Positions 8,397-16,153 are shown, counted from the first letter of the stretch. The stretch: DNA of 51,050 nucleotides from Candidatus Gastranaerophilales bacterium (GCA_944323875.1 CALUUH010000013.1:1-51050); one strand, 5' to 3'. A program made the numbers and translations. Notes: a model not told the origin generated them from the letters alone.

Positions 8397-9314
8397 ATGG
8401 CAAGGAAAAAAATAATAGAAATTGTTCTCGATACCGAGACAACAGGCTTGGATTATACAAAAGAAAGAATGGTGGAGTTTGCGGCCGTAAGACTGGAGAA
8501 CGGCAAGATTAAAGATGAATTCCAAACACTCATAAACCCTCATCAGCATATAAGAAAATCAAGTATAGCAATTCACGGCATTACTCAGGAAATGGTTGAA
8601 GATGCTCCGTCAGAAGAAGAAATAATGCCTAAAATTATGGAATTTATAGGGGACTATCCAATTGTTGCGCATAATGCAATTTTTGATTACGCATTTTTGA
8701 ACGAAGCATCATTAAGAGTGTTCGGCAAAGAATTAACAAACCCGAGAATAGATACTCAACAGATGTTTAGAGAAATTTATCCGGATTTGGAATCTCACGG
8801 TCTGGAAGCTCTGACTAAACGTTTTCATGTTGATTTAACAAACCATCACCGCGCAATGGCTGACACTATGGGACTGGCTCTTGCTTATCCGGCTTTGAAA
8901 AAACTCTATTTACAAAAATATGACTGGGAAGTTAAGCAGCTTGATAACGTAGAATATCTGTTTGAACGTTATTTGCGTATTCAACAGGCCATTACAACCA
9001 TGCAATCCGAACTTCAGGATTTGAAATCAGTATTCAAGCTGTATTTTGAGCAGGGCGGAACACCTATCACCGCACAAACCGGCGAAACCCTTGTTTACAA
9101 CTCAAAGCAGTCTTTTGGCTACGACTTAAATCAAATTAAAGATGTACTTGAAGAAGTCGGCGCATTGGAAAAAGCTGTTAAAGTTAATACAGGATTTATC
9201 GACCGTCTTGTCGGAGGCGGCAGACTGGATGAAGAAAAAAGAGAATTAATAAAAGATGCAAGGCATGAATTAACTGAAACAAGAAATGTTCAAATTATAA
9301 AAGCAGGTAAATAA
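8397..9314 (+). CDS. DnaQ-like 3'-5' exonuclease (DEDDh) with uncharacterised C-terminal extension
   Basis: A 305-residue protein. Residues 1-175 are an RNase-T/DnaQ exonuclease domain with all metal ligands: Asp12 and Glu14 in LDTETTG, Asp97 in HNAIFD, and His151 and Asp156 in HHRAMAD. This is the DEDDh subtype seen in the proofreading epsilon subunit of DNA polymerase III and in PolC. Residues 180-305 are an extra helical, charged region (FERYLRIQQAI..., then a segment with TGETLVYNSKQSFGYD) that I do not recognise. A free-standing proofreading or DNA-repair exonuclease is the simplest reading. The ribosome-binding site is weak (AGGA 7 nt before ATG). The transporter gene begins 2 nt after its stop, so the two are co-transcribed, though a functional link is not evident. 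Confidence 0.85.
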   Translation: MARKKIIEIVLDTETTGLDYTKERMVEFAAVRLENGKIKDEFQTLINPHQHIRKSSIAIHGITQEMVEDAPSEEEIMPKIMEFIGDYPIVAHNAIFDYAFLNEASLRVFGKELTNPRIDTQQMFREIYPDLESHGLEALTKRFHVDLTNHHRAMADTMGLALAYPALKKLYLQKYDWEVKQLDNVEYLFERYLRIQQAITTMQSELQDLKSVFKLYFEQGGTPITAQTGETLVYNSKQSFGYDLNQIKDVLEEVGALEKAVKVNTGFIDRLVGGGRLDEEKRELIKDARHELTETRNVQIIKAGK

Positions 9315-9316
9315 TT

Positions 9317-10711
9317 ATGTTGGATAAATTATTACAATTTTTCAAAGAACCTCCTGCAAAAGAGGTTATTCAGGATAAAGAACAGATAAAAAAATCTTAT
9401 GCTCACTGGAGATTGAGAATTTTTTACGCTTGTTTTATCGGATACACGGTATTTTATCTTTGTAAGAAAAATATAGCGGTGGCACTTCCGGGATTAAGCA
9501 CGGAATACGGGTATTCCAATACAGAATTAGGCCTTCTGGGAAGTTCACTGTACCTAACCTATGGTATCGGTAAATTTGTAAACGGGGTTATTGCAGACCG
9601 CGCGGATGTTCGTAAATTTTTGCCTACAGCATTAATTTTAACAGCCATTGCCAATTTATGTTTCGGTTTGTCGGCCGTATTTATAACTCCGGGGCATGTA
9701 TCATTCTTTGGCTTACCGGCAAATACAATTCTTTTATGGTTATTTGTATTTTTCTGGGGTGCAAGCGGATGGTTTCAATCTGCGGGATTTCCTGCTGTTG
9801 CCAAAAGTTTAACTTACTGGTACTCAAATTCTGAACGCGGTACAAAATGGTCATTATGGTCGTGTTCGCATCAGGTCGGAACATTTTTAAGTGTAATCAT
9901 ATCCGGTTTTTTAGTTGCACACTGGGGCTGGAAAATGGCGTTCTTTGTTCCGGGTACACTTGCTATCCTTGTTGCAATATGGCTTTATGACAGACTCAGA
10001 GACAGACCGCAATCCCTCGGTTTGCCTGATATTGAAACCTACAACAATGAACCGGCCGCACAAAAATCAACTTGTGAAGATGATAACAAAACTTACATTG
10101 AAATTTTTAAAGAAAATATTCTGTATAACAAAACAATATGGCTGCTTGCTATAGCATACATTTTTGTTTATATCATAAGATTTGGTGCGGAAGACTGGAT
10201 GATAAAATATTTAAGCGAAGCGAAAAACAACAGTTTAGAGCTGGCGGCAATGAAATTAAGTTCTCTCCCGCTTGTCGGTATTTTAGGAACAATTTGTGCC
10301 GGTATAATTTCCGACAAAATTTTCAAAGGCCAGAGAGCGCCTGTTAATCTGATATATCTGGCCGGTGTTGCAGTATGTCTTGTTTTGTTGAAATTTAACA
10401 CTATCAGCAGTATTGATTTTGTTCTTATCGGATTGCTGGGGGCATTTACTTACGGCCCGCAAATGATGATAGGCGGACTTTGTGCGGTAGAATCCAGTTC
10501 CAAAAAAGTTGCATCAGCCGCAACTGGTTTTACAGGAACTTTCGGTTATATAGGCGCTGTTTTATCCGCAACCGGTACAGGATTTATGATTGACAAATTC
10601 GGCTGGAACGGTGCAATTGCATTCTGGATACTCTCCGCTGTGATTTGTATTGTTATATGCTCCATACTTCTTGTAAACGAAAACAAAAAAAGACAAGCGG
10701 CAAAACAATAA
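9317..10711 (+). CDS. Organophosphate:phosphate antiporter-type MFS transporter (GlpT/UhpT/UhpC-like)
   Basis: A 464-residue, 12-helix major facilitator protein of the inner membrane. Family features: a charged N-terminal tail ending YAHWRLRIFYACF, the helix-1 segment YTVFYLCKKN, the GKFVNGVIADR loop between helices 2 and 3, and the signature WFQSAGFPAVAKSLTYWYS followed by ERGTKWSLWS. Known members exchange sugar phosphates or glycerol-3-phosphate for inorganic phosphate, or, as UhpC, sense sugar phosphate. The substrate cannot be read from the sequence. It lies 2 nt after the exonuclease gene, with AGGT as ribosome-binding site in the end of that gene. It converges on the histidine kinase gene. 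Confidence 0.85.
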   Translation: MLDKLLQFFKEPPAKEVIQDKEQIKKSYAHWRLRIFYACFIGYTVFYLCKKNIAVALPGLSTEYGYSNTELGLLGSSLYLTYGIGKFVNGVIADRADVRKFLPTALILTAIANLCFGLSAVFITPGHVSFFGLPANTILLWLFVFFWGASGWFQSAGFPAVAKSLTYWYSNSERGTKWSLWSCSHQVGTFLSVIISGFLVAHWGWKMAFFVPGTLAILVAIWLYDRLRDRPQSLGLPDIETYNNEPAAQKSTCEDDNKTYIEIFKENILYNKTIWLLAIAYIFVYIIRFGAEDWMIKYLSEAKNNSLELAAMKLSSLPLVGILGTICAGIISDKIFKGQRAPVNLIYLAGVAVCLVLLKFNTISSIDFVLIGLLGAFTYGPQMMIGGLCAVESSSKKVASAATGFTGTFGYIGAVLSATGTGFMIDKFGWNGAIAFWILSAVICIVICSILLVNENKKRQAAKQ

Positions 10712-10717
10712 AAAATA

Positions 10718-11881
10718 TCAGTGTTTTTGCGGAATTGAAAACCAGAAGGTACTGCCATAACTCAAACGGGATTTGAAGTTCAAATCTCCTCCATGTGCTT
10801 TTGCTATAGTTTTACAAAGTGCAAGCCCGACACCTGAGCCCTGCTGGCGTTTGAGTTGGTTACGGTTAACCTGTGAAAAGAAGTTGAAAATCTTTGAGCA
10901 GTCTTTTTTACTTATACCGTCCCCTGTATCCTTTATTTCAAACACAAATTCCTGTTTCTCGTTCAAATAAGTAACAATTGTTATTTTACCGTTAATCTTG
11001 TTAAACTTTATTGCGTTAGAAATTAAATTATATATAAGCTGTTTAAACCTTTTTAAATCCGCATAAATTATTATATCAGACAATGTATAATTAAATTCGA
11101 TATTTTTTTCTTTGCGAACTTCATCAAATCCCCAGATAATATCCTTTATAACGTCTTTCGGACGAAAATATTCATATTTTAATTCCATTGGATTTGCCTG
11201 AGAACGCGCAAGATCGAGTACATCTTGTATAAGGCTCAATAAAAATTTTGAACTTTTTGAGATGTTATCAATGTATTTTAAATTACTTTTTTCCCGACAT
11301 TTTTCCTGCAATACCTCAGAAAAACCTATGATTGAATTCAGCGGAGTTTTAAACTCGTGGGATATACTTGCCAGAAATTCTACACGCTCTCTCATTGCTT
11401 TTTCACTTTCCTCATTAAGCGAAATAATCTCAAGACGCGAATTTATATTTTCAAGCAAAATTCCAACCAAATCCCGATATGTTTCATTAAAACTACTTTC
11501 ACGGCTTATAAGTCCGAGAAATCCCAGCAGATTATTCCGATAAATAATCGGTTCTAAAATTTTGTTATTTTTTGAAACCGATTCAAAATATTCCAGAACT
11601 TCTTCCGTATCATAATTGTTTGTCAAAAAATCCGTTGCAATAGTATGGATTTTTTCAGCCTCCGTATGTAATTCTATATCATTCAAGGCATCTTCCGCAT
11701 AATAAAAACGTTTGTAATCAACTTTGCCTGTTTCAAAATTTATCAAACAAATCCAGCACACCTGCGCATGGCACATGTCCACAAGTGCAGAAGTTATCTC
11801 TTTGGAAAGATCTTTATTGTTTGTAATCGTATTAATTTTTTGCAAAAATTGATGTATTGTATTTTGATTTATCATATTCAT
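10718..11881 (-). CDS. Cytoplasmic sensor histidine kinase with GAF-like input domain
   Basis: A 387-residue protein without membrane helices. Residues 1-150 resemble a GAF domain (MCHAQVCWICLINFETGKV... and RNNLLGFLGLISRE). The HisKA dimerisation helix carries the phospho-acceptor His175 in SHEFKTPLN. The ATPase domain shows all boxes: NLISNAIKFN (N), DTGDGIS (G1), IFNFFSQVN (F) and GSGVGLALCK (G2). No response regulator is adjacent, so it is an orphan kinase; the ligand is unknown. The ATG at 11881 is chosen because a TATAAT on the minus strand ends exactly 6 nt upstream and there is no ribosome-binding site, which predicts a leaderless message. The next ATG at 11875 is an alternative. Confidence 0.88.
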   Translation of the reverse strand: MNMINQNTIHQFLQKINTITNNKDLSKEITSALVDMCHAQVCWICLINFETGKVDYKRFYYAEDALNDIELHTEAEKIHTIATDFLTNNYDTEEVLEYFESVSKNNKILEPIIYRNNLLGFLGLISRESSFNETYRDLVGILLENINSRLEIISLNEESEKAMRERVEFLASISHEFKTPLNSIIGFSEVLQEKCREKSNLKYIDNISKSSKFLLSLIQDVLDLARSQANPMELKYEYFRPKDVIKDIIWGFDEVRKEKNIEFNYTLSDIIIYADLKRFKQLIYNLISNAIKFNKINGKITIVTYLNEKQEFVFEIKDTGDGISKKDCSKIFNFFSQVNRNQLKRQQGSGVGLALCKTIAKAHGGDLNFKSRLSYGSTFWFSIPQKH

Positions 11882-11898
11882 TGTATAATTATAGTATG
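11879..11898. promoter_or_regulatory. Overlapping divergent promoters with shared -10 core; both mRNAs predicted leaderless
   Basis: The 10-bp palindrome TATAATTATA at 11884-11893 contains TATAAT on the plus strand (11884-11889) and on the minus strand (11893-11888). Six nt beyond each -10 box lies an ATG: plus at 11896 (gmk) and minus at 11881 (histidine kinase). Start sites normally fall about 7 nt after the -10 box, on the A of each ATG. Neither gene has a Shine-Dalgarno sequence. The -35 regions are weak in both directions. Because the -10 elements overlap, the promoters should be mutually exclusive. Confidence 0.65.
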
Positions 11899-12459
11899 AA
11901 CAAAAAATTATTTGTAATATCAGGATCATCAGGTGTCGGAAAAGGCACTGTTCTGAAAGGATTTTTAGAAAGAAATCCTGAATTTATGCTCTCTATCTCC
12001 TGCACTACGCGCTCTCCGCGCCCGGGAGAAGTTGACGGTGTCAACTACTTTTTTATCTCTAAAGAAGAATTTAAGGATTGTATTGAAAAAAATAAATTTC
12101 TTGAATGGGCTGAATTTGCCGGCAATTTTTACGGTACAAAGAAAAAATATATAAATCAATGTCTTGAACAGGGCAAAGATATCATTCTGGAAATTGAAAC
12201 AAAAGGCGCAATGCAGGTAAAAAAACAAATGCCGGAAGCTGTCTTAATCTTTATCTGTCCGCCTTCATACGAAACCCTTGAAAACCGTCTGCGCGGCCGT
12301 AAAACAGAAGATGAAGCAACTATTAAAAAACGACTTGAAGAAGTAAAAAAAGAACTCGCGGCGGCCGAAAATTTTGATTACAAAATAGTAAATGATGATC
12401 TAAAAACAGCCATTACGACTCTTGAAAACGTGATTAGAGGAGAAATGGAAAAATGTTAA
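11896..12459 (+). CDS. gmk: Guanylate kinase
   Basis: A 187-residue cytoplasmic enzyme phosphorylating GMP to GDP with ATP. It has the P-loop GSSGVGKGT (residues 10-18), the GMP-binding SCTTRSPRPGEVDGVNYFF segment, EWAEFAGNFYGT, and the lid region with RLRGRKTEDEATIKKRL. The start at 11896 gives the normal N-terminus MNKKLFVISG and lies 6 nt after a TATAAT box; an upstream in-frame ATG at 11857 has no ribosome-binding site and would add unrelated residues. It overlaps coaBC by 7 nt, so the two are translationally coupled. rpoZ, often between these genes, is absent here. Confidence 0.95.
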   Translation: MNKKLFVISGSSGVGKGTVLKGFLERNPEFMLSISCTTRSPRPGEVDGVNYFFISKEEFKDCIEKNKFLEWAEFAGNFYGTKKKYINQCLEQGKDIILEIETKGAMQVKKQMPEAVLIFICPPSYETLENRLRGRKTEDEATIKKRLEEVKKELAAAENFDYKIVNDDLKTAITTLENVIRGEMEKC

Positions 12460-13628
12460 GCGGAAAAACTGTTCTAATCGGTATTACCGGCGGTATTGCA
12501 GCCTACAAAATATGCGAACTTATCCGCATGTTTAAACGTGCAAATGCCAATGTAAGGGTTATATGCACGCCAAATGCCATGAATTTCGTAACAAAACTTA
12601 CTTTACAAAATTTAAGTCAAAACGAAGTCGGCATTGAAGAATTTGAAATACCCGACTTTAAACCAGAACACATTTCTTATGCTGATGAAGCGGATATTAT
12701 GATTATTGCTCCTGCAACGACAAATACAATTTCCAAAATGGCAAACGGCATCTGTGACAACCTTTTGACATCAATATTCTGCGCATTTTCAAAACCTGTA
12801 ATAATCGCCCCTGCAATGAATTGCAATATGTGGAACAACAAAATTATTCAGGAAAACTTACAAAAACTTTTAAACCATGGTTATACAATTCTTGAGCCGG
12901 AAAACGGTTTTCTGGCCTGCGGGTACCAAGGTCAGGGCCGACTCTGCGCTTTAGAAAAAATCTTTGATGCAGCTGTCCAAAAACTTTCACAGCCCCAAAC
13001 TCTTAAAGGTAAAAAAATCATAATTACAGCCGGCGGCACTATTGAAGATATTGACCCTGTCAGATATATTTCCAATTATTCCTCCGGCAAAATGGGTATC
13101 GCGCTTTCAGATACAGCATACAGCCTCGGGGCAGATGTGCACCTTATAACAACGGTTTCGGCTCAAAAGCCTTACGTTGTTGAAAAAGTTAAATCCGCTC
13201 TTGAAATGCAAAAAGCAATAGAAAAAGATTTTGCAGATGCCGATTGTGTAATTATGGCTGCTGCAGTCGCTGATTACAGAGTAAAACAGCCGTCCGAACA
13301 AAAAATTAAAAAAACATCCGATGAGGAAATAACACTTACGCTTGTAAAAAATCCGGACATCCTGAAACATCTGTGCGAAATAAAAACTCACCAGACAATT
13401 GTAGGTTTCTGTGCGGAAAGCGAAAATTTAATTGAAAACGCAAAAGAAAAAATCCTGAAAAAAGGCTGCGATTACTTAATTGCAAATGATATTTCCCGCA
13501 AAGACATAGGATTTTCAAGTGATTACAATGAAGTTTCCATTCTTACTCCGAACGGCGTTGTGAAAAAACTTGAGCGGGCTGACAAATACACTATTGCACG
13601 CCAAATTTTTGAGGAAATTTATGGATAA
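12453..13628 (+). CDS. coaBC: Bifunctional phosphopantothenoylcysteine decarboxylase / phosphopantothenate-cysteine ligase
   Basis: A 391-residue fusion enzyme of coenzyme A synthesis: CoaB ligates cysteine to 4'-phosphopantothenate and CoaC decarboxylates the product with FMN. The N-terminal CoaC half starts GKTVLIGITGGIAAYK and contains the PAMNCNMW motif and the substrate-clamp ACGYQGQGR with its conserved cysteine. The CoaB half begins near residue 190 with IIITAGGTIEDIDPVR, then NYSSGKMG, and AAAVADYRVK. Length is typical (about 400). The ribosome-binding site GAGGAG lies within the end of gmk. The stop overlaps the next gene's start by 8 nt, forming a compact gmk-coaBC-nif3 operon. Confidence 0.95.
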   Translation: MLSGKTVLIGITGGIAAYKICELIRMFKRANANVRVICTPNAMNFVTKLTLQNLSQNEVGIEEFEIPDFKPEHISYADEADIMIIAPATTNTISKMANGICDNLLTSIFCAFSKPVIIAPAMNCNMWNNKIIQENLQKLLNHGYTILEPENGFLACGYQGQGRLCALEKIFDAAVQKLSQPQTLKGKKIIITAGGTIEDIDPVRYISNYSSGKMGIALSDTAYSLGADVHLITTVSAQKPYVVEKVKSALEMQKAIEKDFADADCVIMAAAVADYRVKQPSEQKIKKTSDEEITLTLVKNPDILKHLCEIKTHQTIVGFCAESENLIENAKEKILKKGCDYLIANDISRKDIGFSSDYNEVSILTPNGVVKKLERADKYTIARQIFEEIYG

Positions 13629-14298
13629 ATACGAGATTACACAACGCATAGAGAGATTTGCGCCGCCTGAACTGGCAGAAGATTGGGACTGTTCCGGCTG
13701 GGGTGTGGAGGTTAAAGAGCATGACGAAATTCACAAAATAATGCTTTGTTTAACCGTTACCAATGATGTTGTAAATCAGGCGAGAAAAGCACACTGTGAC
13801 ATGATTATTTCACATCATCCGCTGTTTTATGTTCCGATTGAATGGCGTGACATAAATATTTACAGCGCGCATACAAACCTTGACCGTACAGATGGCGGTA
13901 CAACCGACACTTTAATCGCGGCTCTTGGATTTAAAGTAAGCGGCAAGGAAGATTTTTTACGTTTTGTTGACTGTGAAATTTCTGTAGACGATTTTGTGGA
14001 AAAATTAAGAGAAATTTCGCCTAATCTGCGCTATGTAAATAATTTTGACAGCAAAATTCTGCATAGAATAGCATTTTGTGCGGGCAGCGGGACAGAATTT
14101 ATCAATGCAGCACAAGAACAAGGAGCAGACGCCCTTGTGACCGGTGATTTGAAATTCCATACAGCACTTGATAGTGAAATAGTTGTCTTTGACATCGGGC
14201 ATTTTGAAAGCGAAATATTAGTTTTGCCGGTACTCGCCTCTCTTTTAAGCGACGTCAAAATAATATACGCCGAAGAACACAGTCCGTTTATTTATTAA
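13621..14298 (+). CDS. NIF3-family dinuclear metal protein
   Basis: A 225-residue member of the NIF3/YbgI family (often mislabelled GTP cyclohydrolase I type 2), somewhat short compared with about 250. Metal-binding motifs are visible: ISHHPLFY (about residues 60-67), SAHTNLDRTDGG (about 82-93), and the C-terminal DIGHFESE. The central GDLKFHTA segment is typical. It may act as a metal-dependent phosphoesterase or hydrolase; the cellular role of the family is not settled. The start at 13621 uses GAGGA within the coaBC end and overlaps coaBC by 8 nt; the longer frame back to 13570 is simply coaBC sequence in another frame. Its stop overlaps the convergent pseudopilin gene by 4 nt. Confidence 0.88.
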   Translation: MDKYEITQRIERFAPPELAEDWDCSGWGVEVKEHDEIHKIMLCLTVTNDVVNQARKAHCDMIISHHPLFYVPIEWRDINIYSAHTNLDRTDGGTTDTLIAALGFKVSGKEDFLRFVDCEISVDDFVEKLREISPNLRYVNNFDSKILHRIAFCAGSGTEFINAAQEQGADALVTGDLKFHTALDSEIVVFDIGHFESEILVLPVLASLLSDVKIIYAEEHSPFIY

Positions 14299-14996
14299 AA
14301 CTTTAACGGGTAATCATCAGGAATTTTCCAGCCGTTTTTCATTATCCAGAGCGCACATAATGCACGTTCATTATAAGGCATTTCTTTAGTGCAGCCGATA
14401 GAAGAATTACTTTTTATTGTCTCAATATTATTATATGTACTATTATCATAACCGTAAGGTATTAAACCAAACTCATTAGCTCGATACATAAATGTAAAAT
14501 ACTTAATACCACTCACCTCTTTATCTCTTATAATAACATCTTCATTGTTATATTCTTGTGTTGTTTCAGTATAATCATTCGCATTTGGATAGAATATCCA
14601 ACTTGTGCCTGAAAAATGAGCCATACTTCCATCTAAAAAATAAATAGAAACTTTACGTTCAAAGTTTTCGGATGTTTCAACTTTTAACACTTTCAAATAA
14701 TTTTTTAAATATTTATTATACCAATCTTCCGGAAGTAGTGTATTTGTGTCCTGAGTTTCTTGTTCAGTGTATAACGTTGCCCAGTATTCTTTAGGCCCGT
14801 TATCTACTTCTGACATTTTTATTGCCTGATTTATCATTGAATAAAACCTTGCAAGCCGTGTTTCGACCACCCGTTTTTTGTATGATTGAACTAGGTTTGG
14901 AATTGTCAGAGCGGCAACAACACCTATAACAGCAAGTGTTATTAAGACCTCTGCAAGAGTAAAAGCCCTAAAAATATAATTAGATTTGTTCTGCAT
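14295..14996 (-). CDS. Type II secretion/type IV pilin-like protein (pseudopilin)
   Basis: A 233-residue secreted protein with a class III prepilin leader: short charged N-terminus, then RA-FTLAEVLITLAVIGVV, a cleavage site with Glu5 of the mature protein and a 20-residue hydrophobic helix. The residue before cleavage is Ala rather than the usual Gly. The remaining 190 residues are a globular domain without recognisable similarity and with few cysteines. Starting at 14996 places a perfect AAGGAGG 6 nt upstream; the frame runs to 15017 but that would put the ribosome-binding site inside the gene. No pilus assembly genes are near. Many such scattered single pseudopilins are typical of the clade suggested in the summary (from memory). 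Confidence 0.85.
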   Translation of the reverse strand: MQNKSNYIFRAFTLAEVLITLAVIGVVAALTIPNLVQSYKKRVVETRLARFYSMINQAIKMSEVDNGPKEYWATLYTEQETQDTNTLLPEDWYNKYLKNYLKVLKVETSENFERKVSIYFLDGSMAHFSGTSWIFYPNANDYTETTQEYNNEDVIIRDKEVSGIKYFTFMYRANEFGLIPYGYDNSTYNNIETIKSNSSIGCTKEMPYNERALCALWIMKNGWKIPDDYPLKF

Positions 14997-15120
14997 TTTG
15001 TACCTCCTTGTCGTCATTATATGACATTTAACAGCACAATGTCAATAGTTTACAAAAATTGAATTTTACATCCATTATTTTTACGCAATAAAAAAATATA
15101 ATAAATTAAAAGGAGCATAA

Positions 15121-15528
15121 ATGAGTTATATAAAAAAGGGCTTTGGTACAAATGTAAAATTAATCAGAAAGTCGCGTAATTTAACACAGGAAAAACTGGC
15201 GGAATTAATAGAAATAGACCAGAGACAGATGGCGAGAATAGAAGTCGGAGAGAGTTTTGTCACAGCAGAAACAATAGAAAAATTAAGTGCAGTATTAAAT
15301 GTTCCGGTAAAACTTTTATTTGATATAGAGAATATAGAAACGGATAAAATGACATTAGAAGTCATAGAGACATACAATAAAAACATCAAGAAACTGAAAA
15401 AGGTAATGGAAAAAGCTGCGTTGAGTAATGCGCAAACGGAATTAATATGCCTTGCGGCGGAAGCGCCGGAGCGGAAACTTGCGCGTGAGAGACTGCGCGG
15501 ATTATTAACGGGATTAGATTTAAAATAA
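15121..15528 (+). CDS. XRE/Cro-CI family transcriptional regulator
   Basis: A 135-residue DNA-binding protein. Residues 7-66 form a helix-turn-helix: VKLIRKSRNLTQEKLAELIEI, then DQRQMARIEVGESFVTAETI and KLSAVLNVPVKLLF. The C-terminal half is a charged helical tail that may dimerise. The ATG has AAAAGGAG 6 nt upstream; TATAAT at 15097-15102 is the likely -10 box, with no clear -35. It lies between a divergent pseudopilin and a tRNA gene. Its targets are unknown; the 14997-15120 gap shared with the divergent pseudopilin is the natural first place to look. Confidence 0.9.
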   Translation: MSYIKKGFGTNVKLIRKSRNLTQEKLAELIEIDQRQMARIEVGESFVTAETIEKLSAVLNVPVKLLFDIENIETDKMTLEVIETYNKNIKKLKKVMEKAALSNAQTELICLAAEAPERKLARERLRGLLTGLDLK

Positions 15529-15533
15529 AAATA

Positions 15534-15561
15534 TTGACAACAGAATTTCAGCATATAGAAT
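15534..15561 (+). promoter_or_regulatory. Promoter of tRNA-Gln
   Basis: A consensus TTGACA at 15534-15539 and TAGAAT at 15556-15561 are 16 nt apart. The predicted start near 15568 leaves about 11 nt of 5' leader before the tRNA. TAAAAT at 15561-15566 would be 21 nt from the -35 box and is less likely. Confidence 0.7.
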
Positions 15562-15578
15562 AAAATAGTAGCCATTAA

Positions 15579-15650
15579 TGGGGCGTCGCCAAGTGGTAAG
15601 GCACCTGGTTTTGGTCCAGGCATTCGGAGGTTCGAATCCTTCCGCCCCAG
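15579..15650 (+). tRNA. tRNA-Gln (anticodon TTG)
   Basis: A 72-nt tRNA. The acceptor stem TGGGGCG (15579-15585) pairs with CGCCCCA (15643-15649) and the discriminator base is G. The D-loop is AAGTGGTAAGG-like, the anticodon stem is CCTGG/CCAGG with loop TTTTGGT, giving anticodon TTG, and the T-arm loop is GTTCGAATC. The terminal CCA is not encoded. It has its own promoter and is followed directly by a terminator. Its 3' tail sequence is re-used in the repeats downstream. Confidence 0.95.
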
Positions 15651-15834
15651 AATTTAAAAGCCCCACAAGGGCTTTTTTTAGTATGCGGAAGGATGAGAAC
15701 CACAAGGCAAAGCCTTGTCTCGTTCGAATCGCGCGAGGGAGCTGAGGCTGGAGCGCTTTTGACGGTGGAATACAATTACAACGGCAAAACGCGGAATGCC
15801 GTTACACGCGACCGAGCAAGACACTTCCGCCCAG
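15651..15834 (+). repeat. Tandem tRNA-tail repeat, unit 1 (184 bp)
   Basis: This unit begins right after the tRNA. It has the terminator hairpin and an inverted T-arm-like stretch (TGCGGAAGGAT...GAACC, the reverse complement of the tRNA T-arm 3' half). Next come a hairpin ACAAGGC/GCCTTGT, a GTTCGAATC T-loop-like sequence and a hairpin AACGGC/GCCGTT. It ends in CTTCCGCCCAG, a one-base-shorter copy of the tRNA 3' end. Unit 2 repeats it almost exactly. Open frames across it are not genes. Confidence 0.9.
15656..15679 (+). terminator. Terminator of tRNA-Gln
   Basis: AAAAGCCC and GGGCTTTT form a perfect 8-bp stem around CACAA, followed by further T residues. It lies 5 nt after the tRNA discriminator base. 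Confidence 0.88.
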
Positions 15835-16019
15835 AATTTAAAAGCCCCACAAGGGCTTTTTTTAGTATGCGGAAGGATGAGAACCACAAGGCAAAGCCTT
15901 GTCTCGTTCGAATCGCGCGAGGGAGCTGAGGCTGGAGCGCTTTTGACGGTGGAATACAATTACAACGGCAAAACGCGGAATGCCGTTACACGCGACCGAG
16001 CAAGACACTTCCGCCCCAG
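15835..16019 (+). repeat. Tandem tRNA-tail repeat, unit 2 (185 bp)
   Basis: A near-perfect copy of unit 1. The only difference I see is one extra C in the terminal CTTCCGCCCCAG, which makes it match the true tRNA 3' end exactly. The near identity means a recent duplication or active homogenisation. Confidence 0.9.
15840..15863 (+). terminator. Second copy of the tRNA terminator hairpin
   Basis: Same AAAAGCCC/GGGCTTTT hairpin with T tract as at 15656-15679, carried by repeat unit 2. Confidence 0.8.
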
Positions 16020-16063
16020 AATTTAAAAGCCCCACAAGGGCTTTTTTTAGTATGCGGAAGGAT
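16020..16063 (+). repeat. Tandem tRNA-tail repeat, truncated unit 3 (44 bp)
   Basis: Contains the terminator hairpin and stops within the inverted T-arm-like stretch after GCGGAAGGAT. The following sequence to 16125 is unrelated and holds nothing else that I can recognise. Confidence 0.85.
16025..16048 (+). terminator. Third copy of the tRNA terminator hairpin
   Basis: Same AAAAGCCC/GGGCTTTT hairpin with T tract, carried by the truncated third unit. It insulates the next operon from tRNA transcription. Confidence 0.8.
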
Positions 16064-16125
16064 TGCAGAGCGTGTCTTTGTCGCACTTTTTCCAGGCCTC
16101 TTTAACATTAATTTTCAACAAAAAA

Positions 16126-16153
16126 TTGCATATTGAAAAAAAAATGTTATAAT
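16126..16153 (+). promoter_or_regulatory. Extended -10 promoter; leaderless start predicted
   Basis: TTGCAT at 16126-16131 and TATAAT at 16148-16153 are 16 nt apart, and TGT precedes TATAAT as an extended -10. The -10 box ends 6 nt before the ATG at 16160, so the transcript should begin on the start codon. There is no Shine-Dalgarno sequence. Confidence 0.65.

Noticed and set aside
11857-11895. Longer gmk start at 11857
   Set aside because: No ribosome-binding site, the added residues are not kinase-like, and the -10 box for the gene would lie inside the coding region.
15651-16063. Possible CRISPR array
   Set aside because: Repeat units are 184-185 bp and directly abutting, with no spacers and no cas genes nearby.
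15693-16086. Several overlapping open frames of 60-93 codons on both strands
   Set aside because: They fall within the tandem 184/185-bp repeat, change frame with the repeat length, and lack ribosome-binding sites; they are by-products of the hairpin-rich repeat.
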